IMG/VR virus record: IMGVR_UViG_3300043331_000441
Coordinates: 62,001 to 126,000 of that record
Strand: one strand, 5' to 3'
Length of the DNA stretch: 64,000 nt
Source: a virus
Shown here: piece by piece, positions 1-7,715 of the stretch
Position numbering within the stretch: the first letter of the stretch is position 1
How the letters are laid out: each line of letters starts with the position of its first letter
Translations under genes and position numbers: made by a program
Notes under the pieces: generated by a model
Database searches by the model: none
What the model was told of the DNA's origin: nothing
What the model saw: only the letters and a program-made list of their open reading frames with translations

Positions 1-13
1 ATGTTGGTGCGGC

Positions 14-310
14 ATGAGGGAACTAAGTCAGTATGAACTGGACAGCCTGCTTGGTGCCTACTTCATCTGCCCGTTCTGCAAGTCAGAGGAGTGGTATAAG
101 GGCGGCGAAGGTGGCATGTCGCAGAACGTCTTCTGCGCTAACGAGGAGTGCGGCGCTGGCTTCAACGTGATGGGCCCCAAGCCGGTCAACCTCGGCGGCC
201 AACTGATCCAGCCACCCAAGGGTGGCGACCCTGGCCCGCTGGAACCAGCACCTGTCAAACTGGACGCCCCGCCCACGCAGCTTCCCTGGTGGAAAAGGTT
301 GTTCACATGA
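14..310 (+). CDS. Small zinc-ribbon-like protein
   Basis: A 98-residue protein of unknown function. It has a CPFC pair near residues 19-22 and a second pair, CANEEC, near residues 41-46, which together look like a treble-clef or zinc-ribbon metal site. The C-terminal half is proline-rich and ends WWKRLFT, possibly a flexible tail. The ATG at 14 overlaps a TGA at 15-17 in another frame, so a gene cut by the window edge probably ends there. It is the first of a run of coupled small genes on the plus strand. The metal-binding fold is inferred from Cys spacing only. Confidence 0.7.
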   Translation: MRELSQYELDSLLGAYFICPFCKSEEWYKGGEGGMSQNVFCANEECGAGFNVMGPKPVNLGGQLIQPPKGGDPGPLEPAPVKLDAPPTQLPWWKRLFT

Positions 311-510
311 CGTGTGCGCAATGCGGTCGCAAGATGGACGAGCGGATCGAGACGATCTGGCAGCACGTCACCGGCTGGACGAAGAAGCGCGATCAGGGCG
401 GCACAAATCACATCGCGCTCCGCGAAGAGCTGCCGGAAGTGATGTGCAACGGCTGCATGACATTACTGCTTGATGGCCTTAACCCGGGCCAGCAGTCGCT
501 GGGCGTCTGA
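307..510 (+). CDS. Small Cys-rich protein, probable zinc binding
   Basis: A 67-residue protein starting at an ATG that overlaps the preceding TGA by four bases (ATGA), which indicates translational coupling. It has two Cys pairs, CAQC near the N-terminus and CNGC about 45 residues later, separated by a charged, Trp-containing segment. This arrangement is common in small phage zinc-ribbon proteins, whose roles are mostly unknown. A longer reading frame runs upstream, but it lies inside the previous gene, so the coupled start is preferred. Confidence 0.7.
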   Translation: MTCAQCGRKMDERIETIWQHVTGWTKKRDQGGTNHIALREELPEVMCNGCMTLLLDGLNPGQQSLGV

Positions 511-788
511 TGCCGCGCGTCAAGATGGTTTACCAAGAGCACGGCGAGTGGGCGCCCGCAAGCGCGCAGCCTGGCACCTGTAAGCATCCGCGCGACAGGC
601 TGCGCTACGACAGCAACTTCGCCATGCCGATCCACATGTACTGCCGTGATTGCGGCACGCGTTATCTCAGCCCCTACCACGGCATGACGCAGGAAGAGAT
701 GGACGAAGTGCGTGAACGCGCCAAGCAGCGGGCGATCGAATACGGATTCATGGACGAAAACGGCAACTGGCTCGACGACGATGACTGA
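510..788 (+). CDS. Small protein with Cys/His motif
   Basis: A 92-residue protein whose ATG shares one base with the previous stop codon. It has a Cys-His pair (CKH near residue 24) and CRDC near residues 45-48, so it may bind a metal. A helical charged segment follows, and the C-terminus is very acidic (DDDD). No family recognised. Tight packing with its neighbours suggests one transcript for the whole left block. Confidence 0.7.
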   Translation: MPRVKMVYQEHGEWAPASAQPGTCKHPRDRLRYDSNFAMPIHMYCRDCGTRYLSPYHGMTQEEMDEVRERAKQRAIEYGFMDENGNWLDDDD

Positions 789-954
789 TTACGGCATTAC
801 GTGGACGCCAGAAGAACCCGATCTCTACAAGATCGAGTTTGAGGAAGCGATCGTTATGAGCGAGTCGGGGGATCTACGTATCGAGTTGCCACTTCCGCGC
901 GGTACATTCCGCGTGCGCGTCATCGTCGAGACCGACGAAGAACCACAGGATTGA
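781..954 (+). CDS. Small acidic hypothetical protein
   Basis: A 57-residue acidic protein, starting at an ATG that lies just inside the end of the previous gene. A longer frame exists upstream but would overlap that gene extensively. The predicted content is mostly beta (an EFEEAIV-like strand, then RVRVIVET). Function unknown. Confidence 0.6.
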   Translation: MTDYGITWTPEEPDLYKIEFEEAIVMSESGDLRIELPLPRGTFRVRVIVETDEEPQD

Positions 955-1376
955 GCCAAGAACTCGTCTACCCACTGACCGGCGAGGTCGTCTCCTACGA
1001 CGATCCGGCTGGCTGCGTGAGGCTGCTCGGCGAGATCCGTGAGCTGGAGCAGAAACTTAAGTCGCTCAAGTCAGAACTCACGCTCGCGTTAGAGCAGGAG
1101 TTCTCACGGCAGGGGCGAAAGACGATCGAGGTGAATGGCGTCAAGGCGGAGCTGCGTGGCGGCAGCGGCATCGTGTGGGACATCGAAGTCTTAGAAGAAC
1201 TGCGGCAGCTCGGGTTACCGGAAGAAAGGATGGACGAGCTGATGCAGGCTGAGATCACATACAAGGTCAACGGCAGCGTGGCGAAGCAGATTGCGGCAGC
1301 CAACCCTGAGTACGCTGATGTGATCGAACGCGCGAAACAGCGCGTCCCGAAAGCGACCTACGTCGCGCTTGGCTAA
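951..1376 (+). CDS. Coiled-coil hypothetical protein
   Basis: A 141-residue protein starting at a TTG that overlaps the upstream TGA. Residues about 25-50 form a strong coiled coil (ELEQKLKSLKSEL). A small mixed domain follows, with a helical region rich in Leu, Glu and Arg. Small phage proteins with this layout are often involved in recombination or host takeover, but there is no diagnostic motif, so no function is claimed. It is coupled to genes on both sides. Confidence 0.7.
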   Translation: MSQELVYPLTGEVVSYDDPAGCVRLLGEIRELEQKLKSLKSELTLALEQEFSRQGRKTIEVNGVKAELRGGSGIVWDIEVLEELRQLGLPEERMDELMQAEITYKVNGSVAKQIAAANPEYADVIERAKQRVPKATYVALG

Positions 1377-1581
1377 GGGCTCAGAGCAGCCGAGATGGGA
1401 ATGGTCGCGGGGGGTGAGGGAGTGTGCCGGTTGTGAGCGCACGCTCCGGATCGCAGACGTCCGCTGTTGGCACGCGGGCGCGGACGGCATCCCGGTCATC
1501 TTCTGCCACGAGTGCTTCCCCGGACGTTGGCGAGAGTGGCTTACATCTGCGCGCACGTCTGCGCAGGGCGATCACGACTGA
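1369..1581 (+). CDS. Small zinc-ribbon-like protein
   Basis: A 70-residue protein from a TTG start that overlaps the previous gene by eight bases. It has CAGC near residues 19-22 and CHEC near residues 46-49, with aromatic residues between them, consistent with a two-knuckle zinc ribbon. Function unknown. Confidence 0.6.
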   Translation: MAKGSEQPRWEWSRGVRECAGCERTLRIADVRCWHAGADGIPVIFCHECFPGRWREWLTSARTSAQGDHD

Positions 1582-1669
1582 CGGCAGCATTGATCCAGAA
1601 GAAATTGTAGAGTTGATCGCCCGACAAATAGAACGAGCGAAAGGAGCAGCGATGCGTAGGACAATCTAG
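1571..1669 (+). CDS. Possible very small protein with an ATC start
   Basis: The reading frame ending at 1669 encodes a plausible short helical protein of about 32 residues (contains PEEIVELIARQIERAK). It has no ATG, GTG or TTG after the start of the previous gene. An in-frame ATC at 1571 lies next to a GCAGGG sequence and would give a short overlap with the preceding stop. A CTG at 1547 is the alternative. The gene itself is uncertain. The start is discussed with other ATC candidates in the findings. Confidence 0.35.
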   Translation: MTTDGSIDPEEIVELIARQIERAKGAAMRRTI

Positions 1670-1709
1670 CCCTGCTGCGGATCAGCGGGGCGCCCCCAAG
1701 GAGGCGCTT

Positions 1710-1985
1710 ATGAAGCGCTGGCATGAGGAGCATGCGCTCATGTTCCGCCGTTGGAAGTTCGAGATGCGGCTGCATGGTTACGACTGGCGGAACCCTCCCG
1801 ATCCGAAGTGCGACCGCAAGGCGTGTCACTGCGCTGCCGGGATCGGTTCGATGCGGAAGAAGACACCGCTTGACTGTGGTCGCGCCCGCTGTGGTGTATG
1901 CCACGGCGATAAGTTCTATTCACCGAAGGCGCGCGCGAATAAGAAGCGCGCAGCGATCCAGTTTGAGCTGGACGCCATGGCATAA
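1710..1985 (+). CDS. Cys-rich hypothetical protein
   Basis: A 91-residue basic protein preceded by a strong ribosome binding site (AAGGAGG, about seven bases before ATG). Six Cys residues cluster between residues about 33 and 64 (CDRKACHC and later CGRARCGVC), followed by a Lys/Arg-rich helix. This resembles small phage proteins with a zinc-binding core and a nucleic-acid-binding tail, but no family was recognised. Confidence 0.75.
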   Translation: MKRWHEEHALMFRRWKFEMRLHGYDWRNPPDPKCDRKACHCAAGIGSMRKKTPLDCGRARCGVCHGDKFYSPKARANKKRAAIQFELDAMA

Positions 1986-2082
1986 CCCCCAAAAAGGGTT
2001 GTGCATAACTGCTGCAAAGCACGGCATTTGACCGCGCTGTGCAGTAATGTCCTGACGTCAGTACAAGCAACGAGGAGGTGGT

Positions 2083-2166
2083 ATCCAGAAGGACCCAGGC
2101 ACGGCCCAGCCGGTTACTCCCATGCCGTCGGAGTCGCCGGGCAAGCACGACTTGGAGGAGAAGTGA
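2083..2166 (+). CDS. Possible 27-residue peptide with an ATC start
   Basis: The frame ends at a TGA that overlaps the GTG start of the next gene as GTGA, the coupling pattern seen across this genome. The protein would be about 27 residues, Pro-rich then acidic (ends DLEEK). The only sensible start is an ATC at 2083, placed after a very good GAGGAGG ribosome binding site. The rest of the gap, 1986-2082, shows only a weak AACCC/GGGTT hairpin (1984-2000) and no other gene. Confidence 0.4.
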   Translation: MQKDPGTAQPVTPMPSESPGKHDLEEK

Positions 2167-2996
2167 AACTAGTTGGATCTCTGTTGCTCTTGGCTGCGGT
2201 AGCCATCATCGCCGCAGCCGCACTCGCACAACCAAACGAGACGACCGGCATTCGCTACCAAGCAATCGGACCGGTCACAGCACAACCCGTTCGGGAGCAG
2301 GCGACCGTCAAGCAGAAGCTGGCACCGCTCAAGCTCCCCAACATCGCTGCCATGACCAAGGCCCTGTGGTCTGCTGACCGCACGGTCTTGCCGAAGCAGG
2401 CCACGTCGTCAGCAAACGTGATCCGCTTCTGGAATGGCAAGGGGCGCTGGCTGAGGGCGCCCCGACATGAGAAGTGCGCTGAGGTTCCATGGCAACGCTC
2501 ATGCACCGTCGCCCGCGCGAGTCTCCGTCTCCACACGGCGCTTCTGAACGTTGCTGAGAAGAGACTCCTGTACGAGCTACCCGAAACCAACGATTGGGTA
2601 ACCGCTGTGCAGATCGCGCAGCGTCCCTACCCGAACACGAAGTGGCCGCTGCTCGCACTCTCCGACCGGGAGGGTGGTTGGGGGCCGTGGGTGTGGTACA
2701 GCGGTGCTTGTGGCAATCCTCCGTGTCTATGGCAGGGCTACCACGTCGGTGGCGACAACGTCTCCGGTGCAGACACCGTTGGCGGCTGGATGCAGTTCCG
2801 CTACTCGACCTTCGCCCCGTACTGGAGGCAGGCTCAGGCTGATCTCAAGCGGCGCGGCTTCTTGATCCCCGAGATCGGGATGCCACCCGAAGGAGGGCCA
2901 ACAAAGTACGCAGGCTGGCTCTCGCCACTAGGTCAGGCCCTGACGGCTGGCTACATGTTCTACTACCACAAGCAAGGCTGTCATTGGTGCATCTGA
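2163..2996 (+). CDS. Secreted transglycosylase-like protein
   Basis: A 277-residue protein starting at GTG (2163), preceded by GGAGGAG. The N-terminus is a clear signal peptide (MKLVGSLLLLAAVAIIAAA, then LAQ). The C-terminal 120 residues resemble lytic transglycosylase-type domains: a DREGGWGPW segment containing a candidate catalytic Glu, then GGWMQFRYSTFAPYW, the usual G-x-MQ motif after the active site. The likely role is cutting peptidoglycan outside the host membrane. Being exported and placed apart from the NlpC/P60 enzyme, it may act as a second lysin or in cell-wall remodelling. The longer frame from 2001 is rejected because it lacks a ribosome binding site and hides the signal peptide. 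Confidence 0.75.
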   Translation: MKLVGSLLLLAAVAIIAAAALAQPNETTGIRYQAIGPVTAQPVREQATVKQKLAPLKLPNIAAMTKALWSADRTVLPKQATSSANVIRFWNGKGRWLRAPRHEKCAEVPWQRSCTVARASLRLHTALLNVAEKRLLYELPETNDWVTAVQIAQRPYPNTKWPLLALSDREGGWGPWVWYSGACGNPPCLWQGYHVGGDNVSGADTVGGWMQFRYSTFAPYWRQAQADLKRRGFLIPEIGMPPEGGPTKYAGWLSPLGQALTAGYMFYYHKQGCHWCI

Positions 2997-3033
2997 TGTA
3001 GCCTGTGACTTGCCTAGCAAGCCTTTGCCAAAG

Positions 3034-3064
3034 AAAGGCCCGGACGAGAGTCCGGGCCTTTCTT
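3034..3064. terminator. Bidirectional terminator between convergent blocks
   Basis: An inverted repeat AAAGGCCCGGAC-GAGA-GTCCGGGCCTTT with T-rich sequence on the plus-strand side and A-rich sequence on the other, so it can end transcripts from both directions. It lies between the plus-strand gene ending at 2996 and the minus-strand gene ending at 3072. Confidence 0.9.
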
Positions 3065-3071
3065 TTTGCCC

Positions 3072-3446
3072 TCACGCCGACTTTGGTGTGCCAGCGTTGT
3101 TGGTCTGGTACACCAACGTGAGCGCTCCGACCACTGCGATGGCGATGGTCAACCATTCGCCCTGAGAGATCACATGGTCGTTCTCGTACGCGACTGTCCA
3201 CGCGGTCAGACCGGCAGTCGCCGCACCAAGCACGGCCTTGATGATCCCGCCCGCAACTCCCGGCACGTTCTCCGCAAACCATGTTGCGGCCGCGCCGCCG
3301 AGCACAACGAGCGCAACCTTGACCCAGCCTTCGGTATCAAGGTCATCGAGCGAGCCGTTCCCGATCGCCTGGGCCAGCGCAGTCAGGATGGCAACGACCA
3401 GCGCGATGATCGCCTTGCCGTATGGACCGAGGTTGATGTTCTCCAT
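3072..3446 (-). CDS. Putative holin
   Basis: A 124-residue membrane protein with about three hydrophobic segments (near residues 12-27, 41-56 and 98-115) separated by short polar loops, and a short hydrophilic C-terminus. Size and topology suit a phage holin, which opens the membrane so endolysins can reach the wall. It is the last gene of the minus-strand block, next to other membrane proteins and downstream of two wall-acting enzymes. There is a GGAGG ribosome binding site before the ATG. The holin role is inferred from topology and location. Confidence 0.6.
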   Translation of the reverse strand: MENINLGPYGKAIIALVVAILTALAQAIGNGSLDDLDTEGWVKVALVVLGGAAATWFAENVPGVAGGIIKAVLGAATAGLTAWTVAYENDHVISQGEWLTIAIAVVGALTLVYQTNNAGTPKSA

Positions 3447-3457
3447 TCATCCTCCCT

Positions 3458-3895
3458 CTAGACCAGCATGATCGTTGTAATCATGCGCCCTGAGCCGGTC
3501 GTTGTGGACTGTATTTCTCCTGCCGCGCCGCGATAGCGGCCCGTGCCACCGGTCACTGCGAACGTACCACTGAACTGAGAAGACGAGTTTCCGGCCAGCG
3601 TAATCGTGCCCAGAGGAAGGCGATACGAGCCGATACAGAAGCGCTGTTGCTGTGTGATCCAGCGACAGGTCAGATACATTCGTCCAATCGTGGTGCCGTG
3701 CCGATCGCGAAGAAACCATGACTCCTGTGATGAATCAGATACATGTCCACGGTTTCCGATTTCCCGATACTCGTAGGTAGCCAGGACTGCGCTGAGAATG
3801 ATCTGCCCCTTCTTGCCGGTTACGCTGGCAGCGTCGTACGCCATAGTGGAAGCCACAGTTGTGATGATCAGCAGAACTAGAGCGAGGAGCCGCAT
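3458..3895 (-). CDS. Secreted allene-oxide-cyclase-barrel-like protein
   Basis: A 145-residue protein. The start at 3895 (MRLLALVLL) overlaps the stop of the upstream gene as ATGA and begins with a signal peptide. A longer start at 3922 lies inside that gene. The mature part has LPLGTITLAG and GTFAVTGGTGRYRGAAGEI, the signature of dirigent/allene oxide cyclase-like beta-barrels found in some secreted actinobacterial proteins. A catalytic role is doubtful, because bacterial members are mostly uncharacterised. Its location among lysis genes suggests action at the cell envelope. Confidence 0.6.
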   Translation of the reverse strand: MRLLALVLLIITTVASTMAYDAASVTGKKGQIILSAVLATYEYREIGNRGHVSDSSQESWFLRDRHGTTIGRMYLTCRWITQQQRFCIGSYRLPLGTITLAGNSSSQFSGTFAVTGGTGRYRGAAGEIQSTTTGSGRMITTIMLV

Positions 3896-4365
3896 CAACC
3901 ACCACCAGGGGGAATCTTGCATTCAGGCTCGTCCATTGGCTCCCGCGCTCTGATTGCATCGCGTAGGTTCTGAATATACGCAGCGCGCGCGTCAGTGGGC
4001 GGCGCTCTCAGCACGGCTTCGATTGTCTTATTGAGAATGTCAACCAGTACTGCATCCTGTGCTTCGTTTTGAACGCAGGCGAGAAATGCGGCGCGAGCAA
4101 TTGCTTGCTCGCGTCCTCGTCGTTCCGCGTCAAGGTCGAGGGTCAGTTTGGCGATCCGATTGATCTGTTCTCGGTTATTTTTAATCGACTCACGACCGGC
4201 GGCGAGTCGTTCGTTTGTCTGATTGCGGTAGACAAGAAATCCGCCGAGCAGCGCGAGCACAAGAATTGTCGCCATCGGAATAGCGATTACCGTCGCAACC
4301 CTGAACACCATACGCCGTTCCTCCGGCGTCAACGGCGTGTCGCCTCTTAAGAGAGAAGCCACCAC
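3895..4365 (-). CDS. Single-pass membrane protein with coiled coil
   Basis: A 156-residue protein from GTG. One transmembrane helix lies near residues 23-46, then a long charged helical region (residues 50-100) likely to form a coiled coil, and a C-terminus with two Cys residues. This layout resembles inner-membrane spanin-like or holin-partner proteins, but a Gram-positive-type host would not need a spanin, so the role is open. It overlaps the small membrane protein upstream in a different frame. Confidence 0.6.
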   Translation of the reverse strand: MVASLLRGDTPLTPEERRMVFRVATVIAIPMATILVLALLGGFLVYRNQTNERLAAGRESIKNNREQINRIAKLTLDLDAERRGREQAIARAAFLACVQNEAQDAVLVDILNKTIEAVLRAPPTDARAAYIQNLRDAIRAREPMDEPECKIPPGGG

Positions 4366-4427
4366 ATCAAGCCCACAAGAAGGGTGAGAAAGCAGACCTC
4401 AGACACAACGCGCAGTGTGGCGATCAT
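4347..4427 (-). CDS. 26-residue single transmembrane peptide
   Basis: A tiny gene: ATG at 4427 overlaps the TGA of the upstream membrane protein as ATGA, and it reads MIATLRVVSEVCFLTLL then VGLMWWLLS before TAA. Nearly the whole peptide is one membrane helix. The start of the next gene lies inside it in another frame. The placement within the lysis cassette suggests a holin modulator. Real translation is supported by the coupling, not by homology. Confidence 0.55.
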   Translation of the reverse strand: MIATLRVVSEVCFLTLLVGLMWWLLS

Positions 4428-4633
4428 TTGCCGTTCTCCCACCGACCGACGAGGTACTGGATCAGCGCGCGTGCGGACAGGCGGCCGAGACACACGAGAA
4501 CGAGGAGGACGCCGACGGGAGGCCATGAATCACGCCATGCCATCAGGATGGCGATCCCGAGGCCAAGCGCGGCCGTCGCCGCATCGACGGTCTGCTGATA
4601 CCAAGCCCACCTCCGGTTCTCTTCTCCGGTCAT
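4424..4633 (-). CDS. Small membrane protein, possible holin or antiholin
   Basis: A 69-residue protein with a charged N-terminus (MTGEENRRW), two close hydrophobic stretches (ALGLGIAILMAW and VGVLLVLVCLG) and a basic C-terminus. A second small membrane protein in the lysis region fits a holin/antiholin pair with the 3072-3446 product. The 87 bases upstream (4634-4720) show no gene. Confidence 0.55.
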   Translation of the reverse strand: MTGEENRRWAWYQQTVDAATAALGLGIAILMAWRDSWPPVGVLLVLVCLGRLSARALIQYLVGRWENGK

Positions 4634-4720
4634 GCCTCATGTGTCACGCCTGGACCCCCGCTGGCTTGGCAGTTGTGTGTCTGCGGCACGACTGATGGTA
4701 CGTCGCAGGTCGGTCAGTCT

Positions 4721-6025
4721 CTACGTTCCCAGCTGGGCCAAATCCACCCAATTTGCAGGGATCATGCCCTCAGACAGATAGACGCCGATCTGGCGTCCAT
4801 AGTTGTCGAGTTCTGCGCTGCCGCCGCGATACACGCTCATGCTCGTGTCGTTCCACAGACCGATCGCTGGAGTCGCGTAATCGAATCCGTGCTGCTCAAG
4901 CGCTGCCCACATCATCTTCGAAATCGGGAAGTGGGCGCCGCCGTCTTGCACGTAGCACTCCACGGTGGCGTGGGTGCAGTACGGACGCATGCGTTCGTAC
5001 TCAACCGTGGTCAGCTCGCCTTCTGGATGCTGGGTGGTCGGCGGGCGACGAGTGAACGTGTTGAACCCATACAGGGTCGTGAACACCGAGCGCGCGATGC
5101 CCTGCCCAACTCCGGCTTCGAAGTTGGCTATCGCCCGGTTGTACTCATCTGGCGTCTCGATCTGCGGCATATACCCGTCTGCACGAGTGAGCGCGATCAC
5201 TTCACCGTCATTTGGATGCGCGGACCCCCACAACACGACCTTCATGCCGAACTTGCGCACACGACCAGGTGCATCCATGTTGAACAGCGGCTCGCCATTG
5301 GCGATCTGCAGACCGACCGTGGCGACCCCGGCTGCCTTCATCTTCTGCCACGCCGTATCGAGATCGCGGTAGTCGGAATCGTTGAGCGGGCCCCACGCCG
5401 TTGACATGAATGGCAGCGGCAACATCCAGGTGTTCGCAGGACCGGGCGGTTGGGGCGGAGGAGGAGGCGGAGGCGGCGGCCCGAGCGGAACTGCCTGATT
5501 GATCTTTTTCAGATGCCCCCAGCACCACTGTGGGATCGATGCGGGAATGTTGGTTGGGCGAGGCGTAGCAGGGTTCGAGAACCGTTTGCGCTGCCATGCC
5601 GCCCAGTTGAGGAACGACCAGATGTACGGAGCGACAACAGACGGTTCTTTGGGAATGTTCGGTGGGATCGGCTTCGGCTGGTTCTGGAAACGCCAGATCG
5701 CCCACGTAAGCACCCACGAATGGGGACAAGTTGTGGTACCCGGAATCTGGATTGGCGCTCGTGCGTTGACGCCATCCAGCACGGCATACGCCCATGCCTT
5801 GATCCCATCCGGCTTGGGAAACGTCGTCGGACGCGGCTGGGGGCGCCCCTTCCTGCGCCAGATGCACCAGTAGAGAACCTCGTCGGCGTAGGCAGGAACG
5901 TTCGCGGGAACAGAATCAGGCCGGTCGGCGAGCTTGCCTGAGTTGATCCGCCAGACGATGTAGTCCTCAAGCCAGTCGTCAGGTGTGTCAGGCCAGGCCA
6001 CTTCCCTCATCCTCTTCACATTCAT
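4721..6025 (-). CDS. Cell-wall-type hydrolase with four N-terminal repeats
   Basis: About 434 residues from the ATG at 6025 (an upstream start at 6064 is possible). The N-terminal half contains four imperfect repeats of about 45 residues, each with a Trp/Tyr-rich helix (for example VLYWCIWRR, VLTWAIWRF, FLNWAAWQR) followed by a Pro-rich turn ending near P-x-x-x-P. A poly-proline linker follows (nine or more Pro near residue 190). The C-terminal 230 residues look like a TIM-barrel glycoside hydrolase-type domain (KMKAAGVATVGLQIANGE, KVVLWGSAHPNDGE). Catalytic residues were not identified. The repeats are plausible wall-binding modules, making this a second lysis enzyme. Confidence 0.6.
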   Translation of the reverse strand: MNVKRMREVAWPDTPDDWLEDYIVWRINSGKLADRPDSVPANVPAYADEVLYWCIWRRKGRPQPRPTTFPKPDGIKAWAYAVLDGVNARAPIQIPGTTTCPHSWVLTWAIWRFQNQPKPIPPNIPKEPSVVAPYIWSFLNWAAWQRKRFSNPATPRPTNIPASIPQWCWGHLKKINQAVPLGPPPPPPPPPQPPGPANTWMLPLPFMSTAWGPLNDSDYRDLDTAWQKMKAAGVATVGLQIANGEPLFNMDAPGRVRKFGMKVVLWGSAHPNDGEVIALTRADGYMPQIETPDEYNRAIANFEAGVGQGIARSVFTTLYGFNTFTRRPPTTQHPEGELTTVEYERMRPYCTHATVECYVQDGGAHFPISKMMWAALEQHGFDYATPAIGLWNDTSMSVYRGGSAELDNYGRQIGVYLSEGMIPANWVDLAQLGT

Positions 6026-6149
6026 GACGAGGGTCGTCCAGCAACTCCTCAGGCGTGATGCCAAGAAGTTCGGCAGCCTGCGCCAACATCTCCGGTGACA
6101 GTTCGGCGGCCGTTACTTCACGAGCTGCCTCCCAATCAATCTCACTCAT
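5988..6149 (-). CDS. 53-residue acidic hypothetical protein
   Basis: A small helical acidic protein (contains ELSPEMLAQAAELLG, ends EDEGSGLA). Its ATG overlaps the stop of the upstream membrane protein, and its 3' end overlaps the start of the downstream hydrolase. No family recognised. The composition resembles small phage regulatory or antirestriction-like acidic proteins, but nothing specific supports that. Confidence 0.6.
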   Translation of the reverse strand: MSEIDWEAAREVTAAELSPEMLAQAAELLGITPEELLDDPRHECEEDEGSGLA

Positions 6150-6373
6150 TGCTCCTCCTCCACAGGCGTCTCCGCCGCAACTGCGGTCAGGTGACTAACC
6201 CAGATCGCGTAGATCGACATGAAGCCGATGAACCACAGCTCATTCTTCAGCAGCCACCAGATCAGCGCGCCAGGGAAGATCCACAGGATCAGTAGCCAGA
6301 AGTTGATCGTCCGTCGATCTCGCGCCGAAAGCGATTCCGAGATCCAATCAGGCGGCCCATAAAGGAACCTCAC
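6146..6373 (-). CDS. Small two-helix membrane protein
   Basis: A 75-residue protein with a basic N-terminal region and two Trp-rich membrane helices (near residues 25-40 and 46-65), then an acidic tail. It lies between the NlpC/P60 enzyme and the small acidic gene with ATGA-type overlaps, so it belongs to the lysis operon. A holin role is possible. Confidence 0.6.
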   Translation of the reverse strand: MRFLYGPPDWISESLSARDRRTINFWLLILWIFPGALIWWLLKNELWFIGFMSIYAIWVSHLTAVAAETPVEEEQ

Positions 6374-7212
6374 GGAACAAACCTGCGGATCGCTATCCTG
6401 TCATGTCTGTACGACGCGTCGAGCAGCTTGATTGGGTATGAGCCAAACGACCACACACGCCCACCGCCGAGATACAGCGCTTCATGCGAGGGATTGCCGC
6501 CGCGCCCGTAGAAGATCACATCGCCGAGCTTTGCGGAGGCAAGGTCTGGAATGTGCTGGCCAAAGAGAATCTGGACGTCGGTGTTCGTCCAGCGCCAGTC
6601 AACCTTGGGCAGGATGCCCGCCCAATGACAGCCACCTGCGATCGAGCCGGAACAGTCTGCGCGCGTTATCGACTCAGGGCGCCCCAGCTGCGAGGGGCGG
6701 TACTGGGAGTACGCGATTGCCCCTCGTCTGTTGTAGAGCGCCGTGTGCCACGCGAGCTGGCGTTGGATCATCGTGTTCAGCTTCGGCGTGATCAGTGAGA
6801 TCGCGAGACTGTCGAACCACGGAGCAAGCTTCCTCCAGGCAGCCTCGTCATAGACAGTGGGCGTCAACGGCAGTCCCAAGCGACGCCGTGTCTCGCGGAA
6901 GTCTCTCGTGAACGAACCGGGTCCGGTGTACTGCGACCATGTACGCCGCACTGACTTCGGCTTGGCCATTAGCATCGCGAGTCGCCCGCCACCGCGAAAT
7001 CGAGCGTGTGCGCGCTTCAGTGCATAGACCTTGTCTCCCTCGCTACCGGGTTCGCAGTATCGAAAGGGAACGACCAGGGAACCACTACCGATGGCGGTAA
7101 GAAACCGAACCTCTGGGGCCTCCGGCCGCTCCTTTACCGGGATGCTGTCGTCGCCGTCTTCGAGCGGTGGTTCATCGAGCGGCGCATTGTGGAAATTGTC
7201 GTAGACGTCCAT
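6370..7212 (-). CDS. NlpC/P60-type endolysin
   Basis: A 280-residue protein from the ATG at 7212, which shares a base with the upstream TAA. The C-terminal 110 residues carry the papain-like NlpC/P60 signature: RADCSGS with the nucleophile Cys near residue 187, and PSHEALYLG with the general-base His near residue 243, followed by a typical beta-barrel end. Enzymes of this family cut peptide bonds in peptidoglycan stems. The N-terminal 150 residues are of unknown type and may bind the wall. No signal peptide is seen, so release would depend on a holin. Confidence 0.8.
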   Translation of the reverse strand: MDVYDNFHNAPLDEPPLEDGDDSIPVKERPEAPEVRFLTAIGSGSLVVPFRYCEPGSEGDKVYALKRAHARFRGGGRLAMLMAKPKSVRRTWSQYTGPGSFTRDFRETRRRLGLPLTPTVYDEAAWRKLAPWFDSLAISLITPKLNTMIQRQLAWHTALYNRRGAIAYSQYRPSQLGRPESITRADCSGSIAGGCHWAGILPKVDWRWTNTDVQILFGQHIPDLASAKLGDVIFYGRGGNPSHEALYLGGGRVWSFGSYPIKLLDASYRHDRIAIRRFVP

Positions 7213-7703
7213 TAGACAGCAGCAATCCATCCACCCGATGGGTCAACAACGAGGGAGTTGACACCATCAGGAACAAGCGGAATGCCACCAGCAGTACGCA
7301 GTTCATGCGCAGTGATCGGGACGATATTTGCGTCTGTCCCAGCCGTGGTGTCAGAGTCGTAGCCCCAGATACCGATATCCCACGTATCGCCTGCCGACAC
7401 GCCAGCAAACGTCTGCAACGGCAGAGTCAGCAGGATCCGGTTGTTCGTGTCGTCGACCGTGTAGGCCGAAAGAGAAGCGTCAGTCAGTGTCTTGCGCGCA
7501 TAGCCGGTGTTCGTGACCTCTGTGTATCCACCAGCGAGGATCGCCGCGAAGGTATCGAAGTCGGCGAGACCGTTGATCCCAGCCACGCTCCCCGACGCGA
7601 TGATCATCAGGATCAACGCGCTGTTTGTAGGGTCATTACCGTCTACGCGCGCGTATAGCTCGACCTCCCTACCTTTCGAGACATTGAACTGGACCGAAGC
7701 GAT
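7212..7703 (-). CDS. Tail-region protein with apparent ATC start
   Basis: About 163 residues if read from ATC at 7703, or 134 from TTG at 7616. The extra N-terminal segment (ASVQFNVSKGREVELYARV, then DGNDPTNSALI) reads as genuine beta-rich coding sequence, and I recall similar N-termini in phage tail-region proteins. No ATG, GTG or TTG exists between the in-frame TGA and TTG 7616. An AGGGGTG sequence lies about seven bases before the ATC. Upstream, in the same frame, TAG and TGA stops separate it from the preceding gene. Function unknown, probably virion-associated. Confidence 0.65.
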   Translation of the reverse strand: MASVQFNVSKGREVELYARVDGNDPTNSALILMIIASGSVAGINGLADFDTFAAILAGGYTEVTNTGYARKTLTDASLSAYTVDDTNNRILLTLPLQTFAGVSAGDTWDIGIWGYDSDTTAGTDANIVPITAHELRTAGGIPLVPDGVNSLVVDPSGGWIAAV

Positions 7704-7715
7704 GTCAGATCACCC

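Noticed and set aside
2001-2162. N-terminal extension of the transglycosylase-like gene
   Set aside because: It has no ribosome binding site and would bury the signal peptide; a small coupled frame with GAGGAGG occupies the region.
5450-5520. GGAGGAGG-like run as a regulatory polypurine tract
   Set aside because: It is the antisense of the poly-proline linker in the 4721-6025 protein.
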